From Tunturiibacter empetritectus (GTDB lineage Bacteria; Acidobacteriota; Terriglobia; Terriglobales; Acidobacteriaceae), in assembly GCF_014201375.1 (NCBI RefSeq), contig NZ_JACHDZ010000007.1:179373-243372 (forward strand): DNA of 64,000 nt, in the 5' to 3' direction. Shown piece by piece: positions 26,879 to 35,922 of the stretch (position 1 is its first letter; each line of letters begins with the position of its first letter). The notes beneath the pieces are model-generated. The model worked only from the letters and a program-made list of their open reading frames with translations. It ran no database searches and was not told the origin of the DNA. A program made the position numbers and the translations under genes.

Positions 26879-27433
26879 ATGAAAATCTTCACTGCCGTCA
26901 TCTTTCTTTATGTGTCTTTGCTCAATGCGCAAACGACCTCAATTAAGATTCTGCCGATAGACCTCCCAAATCGCCCTGCGTCTCTTTCGCACGCCATCTC
27001 TTTCTCCTGCACGACCGACTACGACCCATCACAATGTCTTACCAGCGTCGCGTTGCTGGCAAAGGTTCTCGAAAGGTATCCAACTGAACGAATGGGGCAG
27101 TGGACATTCGTGCTCGCAGGTTCAGCACACTGGAGGCAGACGATAAAGCAGTTGGGCGGGGATCCTGAATCGCCCGCGTTCAGCGAACTCAGCGCTCGCG
27201 TCACCGTGTTCGAAGAGGAACTCTTCGAAACCGCAGACTCTCGACAGTCAATGGTAGCTCGCAGATTTGGTCTGCCACCCGGAAGTATTCTCGATTATGC
27301 GGTCACCCATGAGATGGGCCACGCAATATGCGGGGAGCGCCAGGAGAACCTCGCAGAGAAGTATGGATTGGATCTGCGGCGAGGGATTGCTCCGCTGTGT
27401 GCAACCTATCGAAAGCCGCCTAATGCTCCGTAG
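26879..27433 (+). CDS. Small exported protein with HEMGH zinc-protease motif
   Basis: This 184-aa protein has a signal peptide (FTAVIFLYVSLLNAQ, cleavage near residue 18). AVTHEMGHAICGE contains H144-E145-x2-H148, the zincin signature. A possible third ligand is a Glu or Asp in the following 20 residues (ERQENLAEKYGLD). Two cysteines (SFSCTTDYDPSQC) may form a disulfide. It is shorter than typical metallopeptidases. GAGGT precedes ATG 26879. I cannot name the family; the neighbouring membrane regulator is transcribed divergently. Confidence 0.7.
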   Translation: MKIFTAVIFLYVSLLNAQTTSIKILPIDLPNRPASLSHAISFSCTTDYDPSQCLTSVALLAKVLERYPTERMGQWTFVLAGSAHWRQTIKQLGGDPESPAFSELSARVTVFEEELFETADSRQSMVARRFGLPPGSILDYAVTHEMGHAICGERQENLAEKYGLDLRRGIAPLCATYRKPPNAP

Positions 27434-27564
27434 TGGGACATTCGTGCAGTTTCATCACATGTATGGCCATTCGCTAGTCAAACCTGCACCCAACCGCCGA
27501 CGCACATCCCATCACCGTTCAACTTTATCCACCCATCCAACTTCACAAAAGTTAAACTAACCTC

Positions 27565-28284
27565 ATGCCCGACGCGAAAACCCGCCTCGCCGTAGCCCTC
27601 GACTACCCAGACGCCTATCAAGCCATGAAACTAGTCGACACTCTCGGCCACACCTGCCAGTGGTTCAAGGTAGGCATGGAGCTCTACTACGCCGCCGGCA
27701 ACACCATCGTCCGCGAACTCCGAGACCGCGGCTTCGACGTCTTCCTCGACCTCAAACTCCACGACATCCCCAACACCGTAGCCGGCGCCGTCCGCGCAGC
27801 CACCCAAGCCGGAGCAGGTCTCCTCACCCTCCACGCCAGCGGAGGCGCCGCCATGATGGCCGCCGCAGCCGAAGCCGCTCGCGCCTCCGGCTCCCCCCGC
27901 ATCCTCGCCGTCACCGTCCTCACCAGCATGGACGCCGCTCAGCTTGCAGGCACAGGCATCACTGCCTCCCTCGCCGACCAGGTCCTCCTCCTCGCCAAGC
28001 TTGCCACCCAATCCGGCATAGACGGCTTCGTCTGCTCCGCCGAAGAGGTCGCCGCCGTCCGCGCAGCCACCGGCCCCGACACCCTCCTCGTCATCCCGGG
28101 AATCCGCCCCGCAGGCACGGCCGTCGGCGACCAGAAGCGCATCGCCACCCCAGCCCAGGCCATCGCCGCAGGAGCCTCCATGCTGGTCGTAGGGCGCCCC
28201 ATCACCCAGGCGCCGAACCCCGCAGCCGCCGCCCAAGCCATCCTCGACGAGATCGCCAAAGCCGAAGCCCTCCAGAAAAAATAG
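27565..28284 (+). CDS. pyrF: Orotidine 5'-phosphate decarboxylase
   Basis: This 239-aa TIM-barrel enzyme converts OMP to UMP, the last step of de novo pyrimidine synthesis. LDLKLHDIPNTV holds the catalytic D62-K64-D67 set. The phosphate-binding end reads VIPGIRP and MLVVGRPIT. Length is that of the short bacterial PyrF class. The codons are very GC-rich and C-ending, unlike the gene just upstream. The ribosome site is weak. It appears to be a single-gene unit. Confidence 0.97.
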   Translation: MPDAKTRLAVALDYPDAYQAMKLVDTLGHTCQWFKVGMELYYAAGNTIVRELRDRGFDVFLDLKLHDIPNTVAGAVRAATQAGAGLLTLHASGGAAMMAAAAEAARASGSPRILAVTVLTSMDAAQLAGTGITASLADQVLLLAKLATQSGIDGFVCSAEEVAAVRAATGPDTLLVIPGIRPAGTAVGDQKRIATPAQAIAAGASMLVVGRPITQAPNPAAAAQAILDEIAKAEALQKK

Positions 28285-28880
28285 CTCGCGAAGGGTGGGG
28301 ACAAGACGGTGACGAAGCTGGCTGGTTCAACTTCCGAGTTGCCGACAAACCACCCGTAACGCCCGAGACGCCCTGTACAGGGCTCAATGAGTGAGTCGAC
28401 CTATTATCGCCACTGAGATCAGGGAGCGATAAGCATGCCGAGGTGGCAAGTTGTTCAACGAACCGTTGTTGACCCCTGAGACGTAGTTCGCACAAGCCAG
28501 ACAATGTTCATTCGATCTTTACCAAGTACGGCATTGACCCCTCTTAGCACCCGGGGTAGAATTTGCCCGTCGCGTAAGTGATCTTCCCTCGCGACTCTCA
28601 TCGGCCCTGGTCCTCCAAAAATCTATTGACCCCCTGAATCCCCCAGGAATCCACCGGCTACCCGATTCATTCCACTAAACCGGCGCCTCATCGAGAGCCC
28701 TCATCCGCTCTCGAAAAAAGCTGTTTTGCATGGTGCATCAGCTAAAAGGGGCTCTGGAACAAATTCAGGTCAACCATTGTGTCTCGGTTATCTCCCTACG
28801 TGGGTTGCTATTTCGACTTCGGGCTTCTCCGAAGTTCACTCTCAGCAGCAACGAATTTCATCCATTGGAGAAAATACATT
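28285..28880. other. 596-bp gap before the sulfatase gene
   Basis: No gene is supported on either strand. Short frames that run into the sulfatase start lack ribosome sites. No tRNA, terminator with a T run, or repeat was recognised. Confidence 0.4.
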
Positions 28881-30825
28881 ATGAAGCGCAGAGACTTCCT
28901 GAAAACCACCGCCGCCGTCGCAGGCGCCACTGTCGCCAGTCGCCTTGGTCTCTCTCAAAACATTACCGAGCCAGGAGCGAAACCCAACGTCATCTTCATC
29001 CTCGTCGACGAGCTGCGTTGGCCCTCCGTCTTCCCCATCGGCGTCGACAGCGCCGAAGAATACTTCAAGCGCTTCATGCCGAACCTCTACAAGCACATCT
29101 GGAAGCGCGGCGTAAAGTTCTCCAACTACCACACAGCGGCCTGCGCCTGCACGCCGGCTCGCGGCACCATCATCACCGGCCTCTACTCCCATCAGAGCTG
29201 GCTCATCGGCACTATCACTACGAATCCCAAAGTTCCTGTCCTCAATCCTGCATTTCCTACCTTCGGCAAGCTCCTTCAGTCAGCCGGCTATACCACGCCA
29301 TACTTCGGCAAGTGGCACGTCTCCGTCGCCAGCGGCCCCAACGACACCCTGGTCCCCTACGGATTCGCCTGGAACAGCCCACCCGACCCGACCGGGTACA
29401 ACCTGCAGGGAACCTACGGCGACCAAACTCCCCCCGCGCCCGGCCAAGACCCAGCGGTGCCCCCCCCCGTACAACAACGACGCCTACACCACCGGTCAGG
29501 CCATCGCCTACCTGCAGAACGTCAAGACCACCGATGCCCCGTGGTTTCTGACTGTCGGTTATGTCAACCCGCACGATCGCGAGTTCTTCCCCGCCGGCAC
29601 CGAGTTTCTCACCTACACCAACCTCTTCGCGAACTACAACAAAAACCACCCAAACGCCCCACTCAATCAGAACCAGGACTATACAAACAGTCCGCCGATC
29701 GTGAACTGGAACACCAATAAGCTCAAATCTCCACCGCCCTTCGGCAATCCCATCCTTCCGACCAACTGGCAGGACCCCAGTAACTATGCTGCAACCGGCA
29801 AACCCACTACCCATGCCTACTTTCAGAAGATTTCAGCGATGGTCTGGGGAGATATCGCCACGAACCCGTTTCAGTTGGGATTCAAGGTCGTTCCTTACCC
29901 TGACGGACCCGACGGAAGCACCGGCTTCGGCATAGGCAACGCACCGTTCCACTACTGGCAGCGCGGCCTGGACAGCTATAACCAGATCACCAAGATCATC
30001 GATGAAGAGATCGGCGACCTCCTTGATCAGCTCCACAACCTGCCGCAGAGCATCATCGACAACACCATCATCATCTTCGCCTCGGACCACGGTGAGTACA
30101 ACGGTGCCCACGGCTTCGTTCAGGGTAAAATCGGCACCGTCTATGACGAGGCCACCCACATCCCCCTCATCGTCATGGATCCCAGCGGCCGTTTCACAGG
30201 CGACACCAACACCATCCGCACCGGCCTCTGCTCCTCCGTCGACCTGCTGAATATGTTCGTCACCCTCGGCCACAAGGGCGACACAACCTGGCTAACGAAG
30301 CATCCCTATGACCAGATCTACACCAACCGGCACGACATGTACTCCATGCTCAAGTCGCGCTGGGCCCCCGGCCGGGACTACCTCCTCTTCGCCACGGACG
30401 AGATCGCTCCCGGCTTCTTCAACTTCAACGGAGCCCCAACCAACATCCTCTCCCTCACCACCTGCGAGACCAAGGTGGGTGCCTACTACGACTGGTTGCC
30501 CCTATCCACCCGGATCGACCCCACCAGCGTACAGCTCGAGTTCTACGACTACTCCACCAAAGCCGGTCAGCTCGAGCTCTTCAGCCACCCCCGCGACCCC
30601 CGTGCCCAGGAGGGCTACGACGCGCTCGTCAACAACTATCTTCCCAATGAGCTAGCCGCGCATCTGCCCGGCAATCCCCTCGATCCCAACTCGCTGCGCT
30701 TCCAGCAGATCAAGTCCGAGATCGCCCACGTCGCATTCCGCGACTTAATCAAGAACGAATCCCAGTCCACCTGGCGAACGGGCGACGGATTGCGCAAGTT
30801 CCTCGGCTACGGCGGCCAATTCTAA
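28881..30825 (+). pseudogene. Tat-exported sulfatase, split by a frameshift in a C9 tract
   Basis: The protein starts MKRRDFLKTTAAVAG, a twin-arginine signal, at ATG 28881. PNVIFILVDELRWP is the N-terminal metal site, and C90-T-P-A-R94 is the sulfatase signature in which Cys would become formylglycine. At 29460-29468 there are nine C. Read directly, the frame goes wrong after DPAVPPP. With eight C it continues PYNNDAYTTGQAIAYLQN and on through IIFASDHGEYNGAHGF to the stop at 30825, about 647 aa in total. Both halves are otherwise undamaged. It is therefore a recent mutation, a phase-variable gene, or a sequencing error. Confidence 0.88.
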
Positions 30826-31064
30826 CCAATCGGCCGAACCGCAAACTCGAGGGAGGCGCTCATTCCGCGTCTCCCTCTTTCTTCTGTTCAACACCTGACT
30901 ACCTACAACGATCGGGTGCCCCATCCTTCGCGTTCTTGCGAAGGGTGGGATGCAGGATCTCAATCGATAAACAGGTTTGGTTAGGTGGCGGGGGGCGCCC
31001 GAAAAAAAATCAAGAAAAAGTTCAAAAAGTTGGCGTATTTTTAGCAGCCAAAAAGATCGATGCC

Positions 31065-31117
31065 AAAACACCACATCCACCACACAAAACACCACAACTT
31101 CACCACCAAAACACCAC
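31065..31117 (+). repeat. Three direct repeats AAAACACCAC at 21-22 bp spacing
   Basis: Exact copies lie at 31065-31074, 31086-31095 and 31108-31117. The 21-22 bp period is two turns of B-DNA, so all copies face one side of the helix. Confidence 0.7.
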
Positions 31118-31122
31118 GCGAA

Positions 31123-31162
31123 AGAGGCGCTTTTCTGGAAAAACCCCAGAAAAAACGCCTCT
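31123..31162 (-). terminator. Long hairpin between two convergent genes
   Basis: AGAGGCG pairs with CGCCTCT, and the inner TTTTCTGG pairs with CCAGAAAA, giving about 15 bp with a small bulge. It is 40 nt past the stop of the minus-strand gene and about 300 nt past the sulfatase stop. The T run is poor, so it may act as a barrier to read-through in either direction. Confidence 0.45.
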
Positions 31163-31201
31163 CAACCACACCAGAAAAAAATCATCCACAAAGATGAAAA
31201 T

Positions 31202-32110
31202 CTAAAGCGTTGACTCGATCCGAGGATCCCCCAGAGCAAGCGCCGAATCGCTCAACCGCAGAGCCAGCGCCTTCGCCGACCCGCCCCCGCGCTGGAACTC
31301 GCCCAAAGGCATCTCGGTCACATCGAAACCACGCTCCATCAACCGTTTAGCCAGATCCGTCTCCACCGCACCCAGCAAAACATCCCGCCCCACGTTGATC
31401 ACATTGCAGACAAACTGCGTAGCCTCTAACTCGCTGACAACAATCCGCTTATCCGCCCCATATGCCGCATGGATCTTCTCCAGCGAAGCCGCATCGAAGG
31501 CGCCCGGAAAGTAAAGCAGATACCCCCCGCTAAGTGGCGCAAAACAAAGGTCCAAATGATAAAACCGCGGATCCACCAGATGCAGCGAAGTCACCCGCGT
31601 ATGCCACGCATCCCCCAGATGCCGATGGCTGTGCTTGCAAGTCCTGACCCCATGTGCCGCCCAAAGATGGCCGCCACTGGCGTCAAAGAGCGCATCTCCC
31701 TCGCCTTCGAACGAAGTCTCCCGCGGCGTCTCCCACAGCAGGAAACCCGCGTCCTGCAACCACTTTCGCAGATGCCCCTCCTCGGTCTGCCGCTGCGGAT
31801 GAGCAAAGCTCGACACCGCCGCCAGCCCATGCTGCACCACCGCCGCATGCGCCACAAACACCATATCCGGCGACCCCTCCCGAGCATGCAGCAAGCGAAC
31901 ATCCGCCACCCGCTGCAGCTGCCGGTACAGGTTCTTCCACTGCATAAACGCAGTATCCCGCGACGGTCGATGCAGATTCCCCGCCATCCACGGGTTGATC
32001 ACGTAGTCCACGTCATAAAACTCTGGCGGACACATCAGAAATGTGGGGCGAGTGAAGTGCGGAAGAGGCGCAAAAGCAGAGGAGGTCAGGGCAGAGCTGC
32101 TGGTCATCAT
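31202..32110 (-). CDS. Amidinotransferase/DDAH-fold protein lacking the usual active-site Cys
   Basis: This 302-aa soluble protein has the guanidino-modifying (arginine deiminase/dimethylargininase) fold features: FEGEGDALF, the catalytic His in DPRFYHLDLCFAPL, and a C-terminal GGGSAKALALRL. In this family the last motif normally contains the nucleophile (GGG-x-x-C-L-T). Here the codon at that place is GCG, Ala. The rest of the fold seems intact, so it may be a pseudo-enzyme or use another residue. ATG 32110 is the likely start, with ATG 32107 as an alternative. It is not in an operon. Confidence 0.82.
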   Translation of the reverse strand: MMTSSSALTSSAFAPLPHFTRPTFLMCPPEFYDVDYVINPWMAGNLHRPSRDTAFMQWKNLYRQLQRVADVRLLHAREGSPDMVFVAHAAVVQHGLAAVSSFAHPQRQTEEGHLRKWLQDAGFLLWETPRETSFEGEGDALFDASGGHLWAAHGVRTCKHSHRHLGDAWHTRVTSLHLVDPRFYHLDLCFAPLSGGYLLYFPGAFDAASLEKIHAAYGADKRIVVSELEATQFVCNVINVGRDVLLGAVETDLAKRLMERGFDVTEMPLGEFQRGGGSAKALALRLSDSALALGDPRIESTL

Positions 32111-32317
32111 AAAAACGGGGTTCCTACTTTCCAGCGTCGAGTCTGCCCGTATGAAGCAACAATCGTCAAGTCTCTACCGGTAAATTATCTGTACAACTTT
32201 GGTGCACAAACTTCAACGAAACCCAGCTCTACCAAGACACTCAAAAGAAAGGCCCACACACGACAAAGAGCCCACACGGGGCTCCTTATCCTGTGGCATC
32301 TTGGTTGAATCTTTCGC

Positions 32318-32497
32318 TTAGAGTTTCTCGAAGAAATCGCACGCTGAGCAGGAGATATACACTCCGCCAGGAGTACCGCGCTCCCGGTCCTTCACGCGCT
32401 TCACAATGCGAGTTGGTTTGGAGCACTTCGGACAATCCGTGCTCTTGTTAGTATCCATGACCTTCTTACGGTCGCCGGTCTTGGCAATCTTCGCCAT
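32318..32497 (-). CDS. 59-aa zinc-ribbon protein
   Basis: This small gene reads MAKIAKTGDRKKVMDTNK, then two Cys pairs, C22-P-K-C25 and C50-S-A-C53, ending DFFEKL. Four Cys in two CxxC knuckles separated by about 24 residues of mostly basic sequence is a zinc-ribbon layout that could bind nucleic acid or a ribosome. AGGGAG lies about 11 nt before ATG 32497. I do not recognise a named family. It stands alone between two minus-strand genes. Confidence 0.75.
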   Translation of the reverse strand: MAKIAKTGDRKKVMDTNKSTDCPKCSKPTRIVKRVKDRERGTPGGVYISCSACDFFEKL

Positions 32498-32696
32498 AAT
32501 GCTTGCTCTCCCTAATACGAACGTTACAAATATCTCGGCCCACGCATTGGATATCTCGATCGGCTAGACCCGCGCGGGCAAGCAGAATCTCATCATCCGG
32601 TGCTTCTCGTAAAGATTGTCCGGGACGAACCACGGCGGGAATCGGAGGAGAAGAACTGCGATTGAAGCTCTCCTACAAGTCTACACTACCACGGCC

Positions 32697-33818
32697 CTAA
32701 CGTGGCTGCTGAGCCAATGCAAGGTTGTTCGAAGGCGGCTGTGCCGGCGAGGCAGGCGCAGACGCTCCCCCCTTCTTGTCATCGGGAAATTGAACCTTAT
32801 TGTCGGTACGGCCTGCAGACGCCGCCTCACCCGGCTTTAGCAACGTCGGCGGCGCATTCGTCTTCTCAGTTCCATCAGCGGCCTTATCTCCCATCGCGAC
32901 CTCACGTGCCGGCTCGCCGGAGTTGTAGCCGGCCATCTCATCCTTGTCATGAATCTCGATCGGCTTACCCAGCGCCGCAATCTCCACGACCGTCACGCGG
33001 TCCCCTACAAACCGCACAAACCGAATCGTCTGCGGGACGTGGCCATAGATCCACTCCTCGTATCGCCCACCGCTCGGATCTCCGCTCGGCTGGTCCCGCA
33101 TCTTGTTCTCTGGTGCGCCCAGCGCCGCCAGCACCATTCGATGGTTCATCCCCACCAGAACTTCGTGCGCAGCAATCGCCTCCTTCAACACAGGCGGCAG
33201 AGTGTCCGCATAGGCCTGCTCAGAGGTCTTCACTCCGAAATCGATCACCGGCTCCAGCAACGCCTTTACCTCCGGCGCAGAAATCTCCGGAACGTGCCCC
33301 TCGAAGATCAACGTAATTCGCGACCCTGAGGCCCTATCCTGGTTCGTCCGTGCAACCGGCGCGTCATTGATCTGAACATGACTCAAAAACCGATGCTTCA
33401 CATACGGACCGCCGTTGAGGTCCAGCACAATCCGATCCGGCTTGATCTCCAAAGAGGTAATGATGACGCGGTCTCCCAGCGCCGCAGCCTCACCCTTCTG
33501 GTAGATCATCTTTCTGTACTCTGCCCCACCGGGACTGATCGGCCCGTTCGCTCGCAGCGTCACAGCCGCGCTCACCGGCAACGCACGATGAGCAAACCCC
33601 TGCTCCGCCTCAAGATTCCGGACCAGCTCACGACGCCCACGTTCCGTCATAGGAGCATCTGGCAAAGAGACATGCGTAGGGGAGAAATCCGTAGAGATGT
33701 CAGCGGTCGCAGTACCTTCGCCGACCACAAAGACCTGACTATGAGCCGTCTTCAAGCAGAGCGACGACAGTGCCAGACTACCCAGTAAGAGAGCCGATCT
33801 GTAGTGAAAAAGTGCCAT
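32697..33818 (-). CDS. Exported protein with BamE/SmpA-like segment
   Basis: This 373-aa protein has a signal peptide (ALLLGSLALSSLCLKTAHS, cleavage near residue 27). Residues about 100-200 are beta-rich with LEIKPDRIVLDLNGGPYVKHRFLS kept together as one block. Residues about 220-290 read VGMNHRMVLAALGAPENK, then EEWIYG and IRFVRFVGDRVTVVEI. That is the pattern of SmpA/BamE-type modules (GM...V...LG.P...W.YG...V.F..G.V). The C-terminal 80 residues are disordered, Ala/Pro/Lys-rich. Periplasmic location is likely; function is unknown. Confidence 0.75.
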   Translation of the reverse strand: MALFHYRSALLLGSLALSSLCLKTAHSQVFVVGEGTATADISTDFSPTHVSLPDAPMTERGRRELVRNLEAEQGFAHRALPVSAAVTLRANGPISPGGAEYRKMIYQKGEAAALGDRVIITSLEIKPDRIVLDLNGGPYVKHRFLSHVQINDAPVARTNQDRASGSRITLIFEGHVPEISAPEVKALLEPVIDFGVKTSEQAYADTLPPVLKEAIAAHEVLVGMNHRMVLAALGAPENKMRDQPSGDPSGGRYEEWIYGHVPQTIRFVRFVGDRVTVVEIAALGKPIEIHDKDEMAGYNSGEPAREVAMGDKAADGTEKTNAPPTLLKPGEAASAGRTDNKVQFPDDKKGGASAPASPAQPPSNNLALAQQPR

Positions 33819-33953
33819 CGAAGCACCTCAGATACACCAGCTTGCGCTTTCTCTTCCCCTTTGACAAGAGCCGGTTCACGAATTTTGATCAGACCACAGG
33901 GAAGTAGCGTTAGAGTCCCAAAATCAAAATAAAAGCGCCTCAATCCCACCCGC

Positions 33954-34985
33954 CTAGAGCTTCGGTTCCTCGCCAACCGAACGCGCCTGAGGAGTAACCG
34001 GAAGAATCTGAACCAGGGAGGCCCCCGCCGGTTTTGCCTCCTGCTCCATCGCTACATGCGCCGGCGGTGGCTGAACCTCAACCGCATAGCCACCCGCAAC
34101 AATCGGCCTGTGGGTGTAATCCCATGCATAGTCGCGAGTAATACGGATCAGAACGACAACAGCGATCAGCAAAACGAAAACAGTGAAAACCGCCCCCTCG
34201 GGTCCGTAGTTCCCTCCCGTCAGCCACAGAGGCCCAAAGGCCCGCGTCTGCACCACGCTGGCGAAGTCACTGATTCCGCTGATCGGAAGGCCAAATAGAA
34301 TGCCGATGCTGGCGTTCCAGGCAAAGTGAAGTCCCCAGGGTAGCCATAGCCCATGGGTCCGGAGCCACGCCACTGACAGCAGCAGACCGGCCAGCATCGT
34401 CACAAAGACGCTGGTCCAGGTAGCCCCCGGATTCAGTGCGTGTCCCACCCCAAAGAGAAGAGACATTCCGACGGTCGCCGCTACTGGTCCAATCGCCTCA
34501 ATCAGACGCCGAAAAGGGTAGCCGCGAAACGCCACCTCCTCGGCCAGCGCCGCGACTGCCAGTGTTACAAGATTCAAAAGCAGCAGCAAGATCGACCGCG
34601 GCTGCAACCACAACTGCACGTCCAACTTTCCCGTCAGCGTCATCGGAAGAATGGCCAGAACAACGCAACCCCAGCCAACAGCGACCCCAAGGGTCCACTC
34701 CCGCCGCGATGTCGACCGCTTTGGAAGGCCCAGAACCTCCCGAAGCGAAGAGTGTCGATGCGCAATCGCCTGCAGAATCGAAAATCCGACCGCCAACAAA
34801 AAAAGAAGAAAGAGTGCCGCAAGCAGCGGTCTTTCCGCGTCAAGGCCAAATCGCTCCGAAAGGCCACGCGCCGAGCGTCCCGCCAGAATGTCCGAAGCCA
34901 CAAACCAGGTCGCAGATGTTACGAAGAGCGCCAGCTGCAAGGTGCGCTCAGAGCGGCCTGAGTGTGTCGAATTGAGGGATTGCAA
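33954..34985 (-). CDS. CPBP-family intramembrane metalloprotease
   Basis: This 343-aa polytopic protein has the CPBP (CAAX protease/Abi) motifs in order: EEVAFRGYPFRR (E-E-x3-R), FGVGHALNPG (motif 2 His), and LPWGLHFAWN (H-x3-N). Such proteins cleave in the membrane or protect against peptides. The start is TTG 34985, chosen because GGAG lies 9 nt upstream and no other start precedes the first helix. It begins 29 bp after accA on the same strand, so the two may be co-transcribed. Confidence 0.9.
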   Translation of the reverse strand: MQSLNSTHSGRSERTLQLALFVTSATWFVASDILAGRSARGLSERFGLDAERPLLAALFLLFLLAVGFSILQAIAHRHSSLREVLGLPKRSTSRREWTLGVAVGWGCVVLAILPMTLTGKLDVQLWLQPRSILLLLLNLVTLAVAALAEEVAFRGYPFRRLIEAIGPVAATVGMSLLFGVGHALNPGATWTSVFVTMLAGLLLSVAWLRTHGLWLPWGLHFAWNASIGILFGLPISGISDFASVVQTRAFGPLWLTGGNYGPEGAVFTVFVLLIAVVVLIRITRDYAWDYTHRPIVAGGYAVEVQPPPAHVAMEQEAKPAGASLVQILPVTPQARSVGEEPKL

Positions 34986-35014
34986 CGCTGGCTGCTCCAG
35001 AAACGGTGGTTCCG

Positions 35015-35872
35015 CTAAGCGGTGGTGTAAAACTGCGCAATATTACGAAACTTGGTATACCGCTGCTCCAGCAGTGTCTCGAGCGGCAGTGCCCGAAGCT
35101 CTGCGAGATTGCCGCGCAGTCTTTCGTCGACCAGCGCCATGGCCTCTTCCGGATTGTTCTGCGTCCCACCCCACGGCTCCGGCAATACCTCATCGACACA
35201 GCCAAGTATTTTGACGTCCACAGCGGTGTACTTCAAAGCCGTCGCTGCCTGCTGTTTCTTGCTCGCATCCTTCCACATGATCGACGCGCAACCCTCTGGA
35301 GAGATCACTGAGTAAATTGCGTTTTCGAGCATCAACACGCGATCGGCTACTGCCAGCGCCAACGCACCGCCGGAACCGCCCTCACCCGTAATCGTGGCGA
35401 TGGTCGGCACCCGCAGCCGAGACATCTCCAGCAGATTCCGTGCGATCGCCTCCCCCTGCCCGCGCTCCTCGGCTCCGATGCCAGGATTCGCCCCAGCCAG
35501 ATCGAGGAAGGTAAACACAGGCCGGCCAAACTTCTCAGCAATCTTCATCGCCCGCAGAGCCTTACGGTATCCTTCCGGATCAGGGCTGCCAAACTTCCGC
35601 GCCACCCGCTCCTTCAGCGTCCGCCCCTTCAGGTTCCCGATCACGATCACCGGCTCGCCGTGAAAGGCGGCCATCCCACAACTCATCGCGGCATCGTCGC
35701 CAAAAGCGCGGTCGCCGTGGATCTCGCTGAAGTCGGTGAACAATGCTGCAATGAAATCCATCGGGTAGGGGCGCTGGGGGTGCCGCGCCAGCTCCGTCTT
35801 AATCCACGCTTCGGGAGTCGGTGCGGATACTGCCTGGGAATGCGCTGTTCTGCCGGTCTCGTGTTCTGCCAT
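35015..35872 (-). CDS. accA: Acetyl-CoA carboxylase carboxyltransferase subunit alpha
   Basis: This 285-aa subunit of acetyl-CoA carboxylase transfers CO2 from carboxybiotin to acetyl-CoA with AccD. The crotonase-like core is visible as FTDFSEIHGDRAFGDD, FTFLDLAGANPGIGAEERGQ (oxyanion region), GEGGSGGALALA and ISPEGCASIMWKDA. It is a little shorter than the E. coli protein at the N-terminus. accD is not in the window. The CPBP protease gene follows at 29 bp. Confidence 0.96.
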   Translation of the reverse strand: MAEHETGRTAHSQAVSAPTPEAWIKTELARHPQRPYPMDFIAALFTDFSEIHGDRAFGDDAAMSCGMAAFHGEPVIVIGNLKGRTLKERVARKFGSPDPEGYRKALRAMKIAEKFGRPVFTFLDLAGANPGIGAEERGQGEAIARNLLEMSRLRVPTIATITGEGGSGGALALAVADRVLMLENAIYSVISPEGCASIMWKDASKKQQAATALKYTAVDVKILGCVDEVLPEPWGGTQNNPEEAMALVDERLRGNLAELRALPLETLLEQRYTKFRNIAQFYTTA

Positions 35873-35922
35873 TGTCTAGGTATGCTTCACAAACTTCTCT
35901 CTCGATTGTATGGCATCGGCGG

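Larger units (their letters stand above)
30826..31201. other. A/C-rich intergenic region with direct repeats and hairpin
   Basis: The gap between the sulfatase gene and the convergent amidinotransferase-like gene is strikingly AT- and AC-rich from about 31000. It holds three copies of AAAACACCAC and a long hairpin. A plus-strand Lys-rich frame (30936-31205) is probably an accident of this composition. Confidence 0.6.

Noticed and set aside
27631-28236. Gly/Asp/Val-rich minus-strand frame opposite pyrF
   Set aside because: Pure antisense of a clear pyrF; the composition mirrors its C-ending codons.
30936-31205. Lys/His/Thr-rich 89-residue frame in the AC-rich spacer
   Set aside because: It has no ribosome site, it is explained by the AAAACACCAC repeats and A-rich sequence, and it overlaps the end of the convergent gene.
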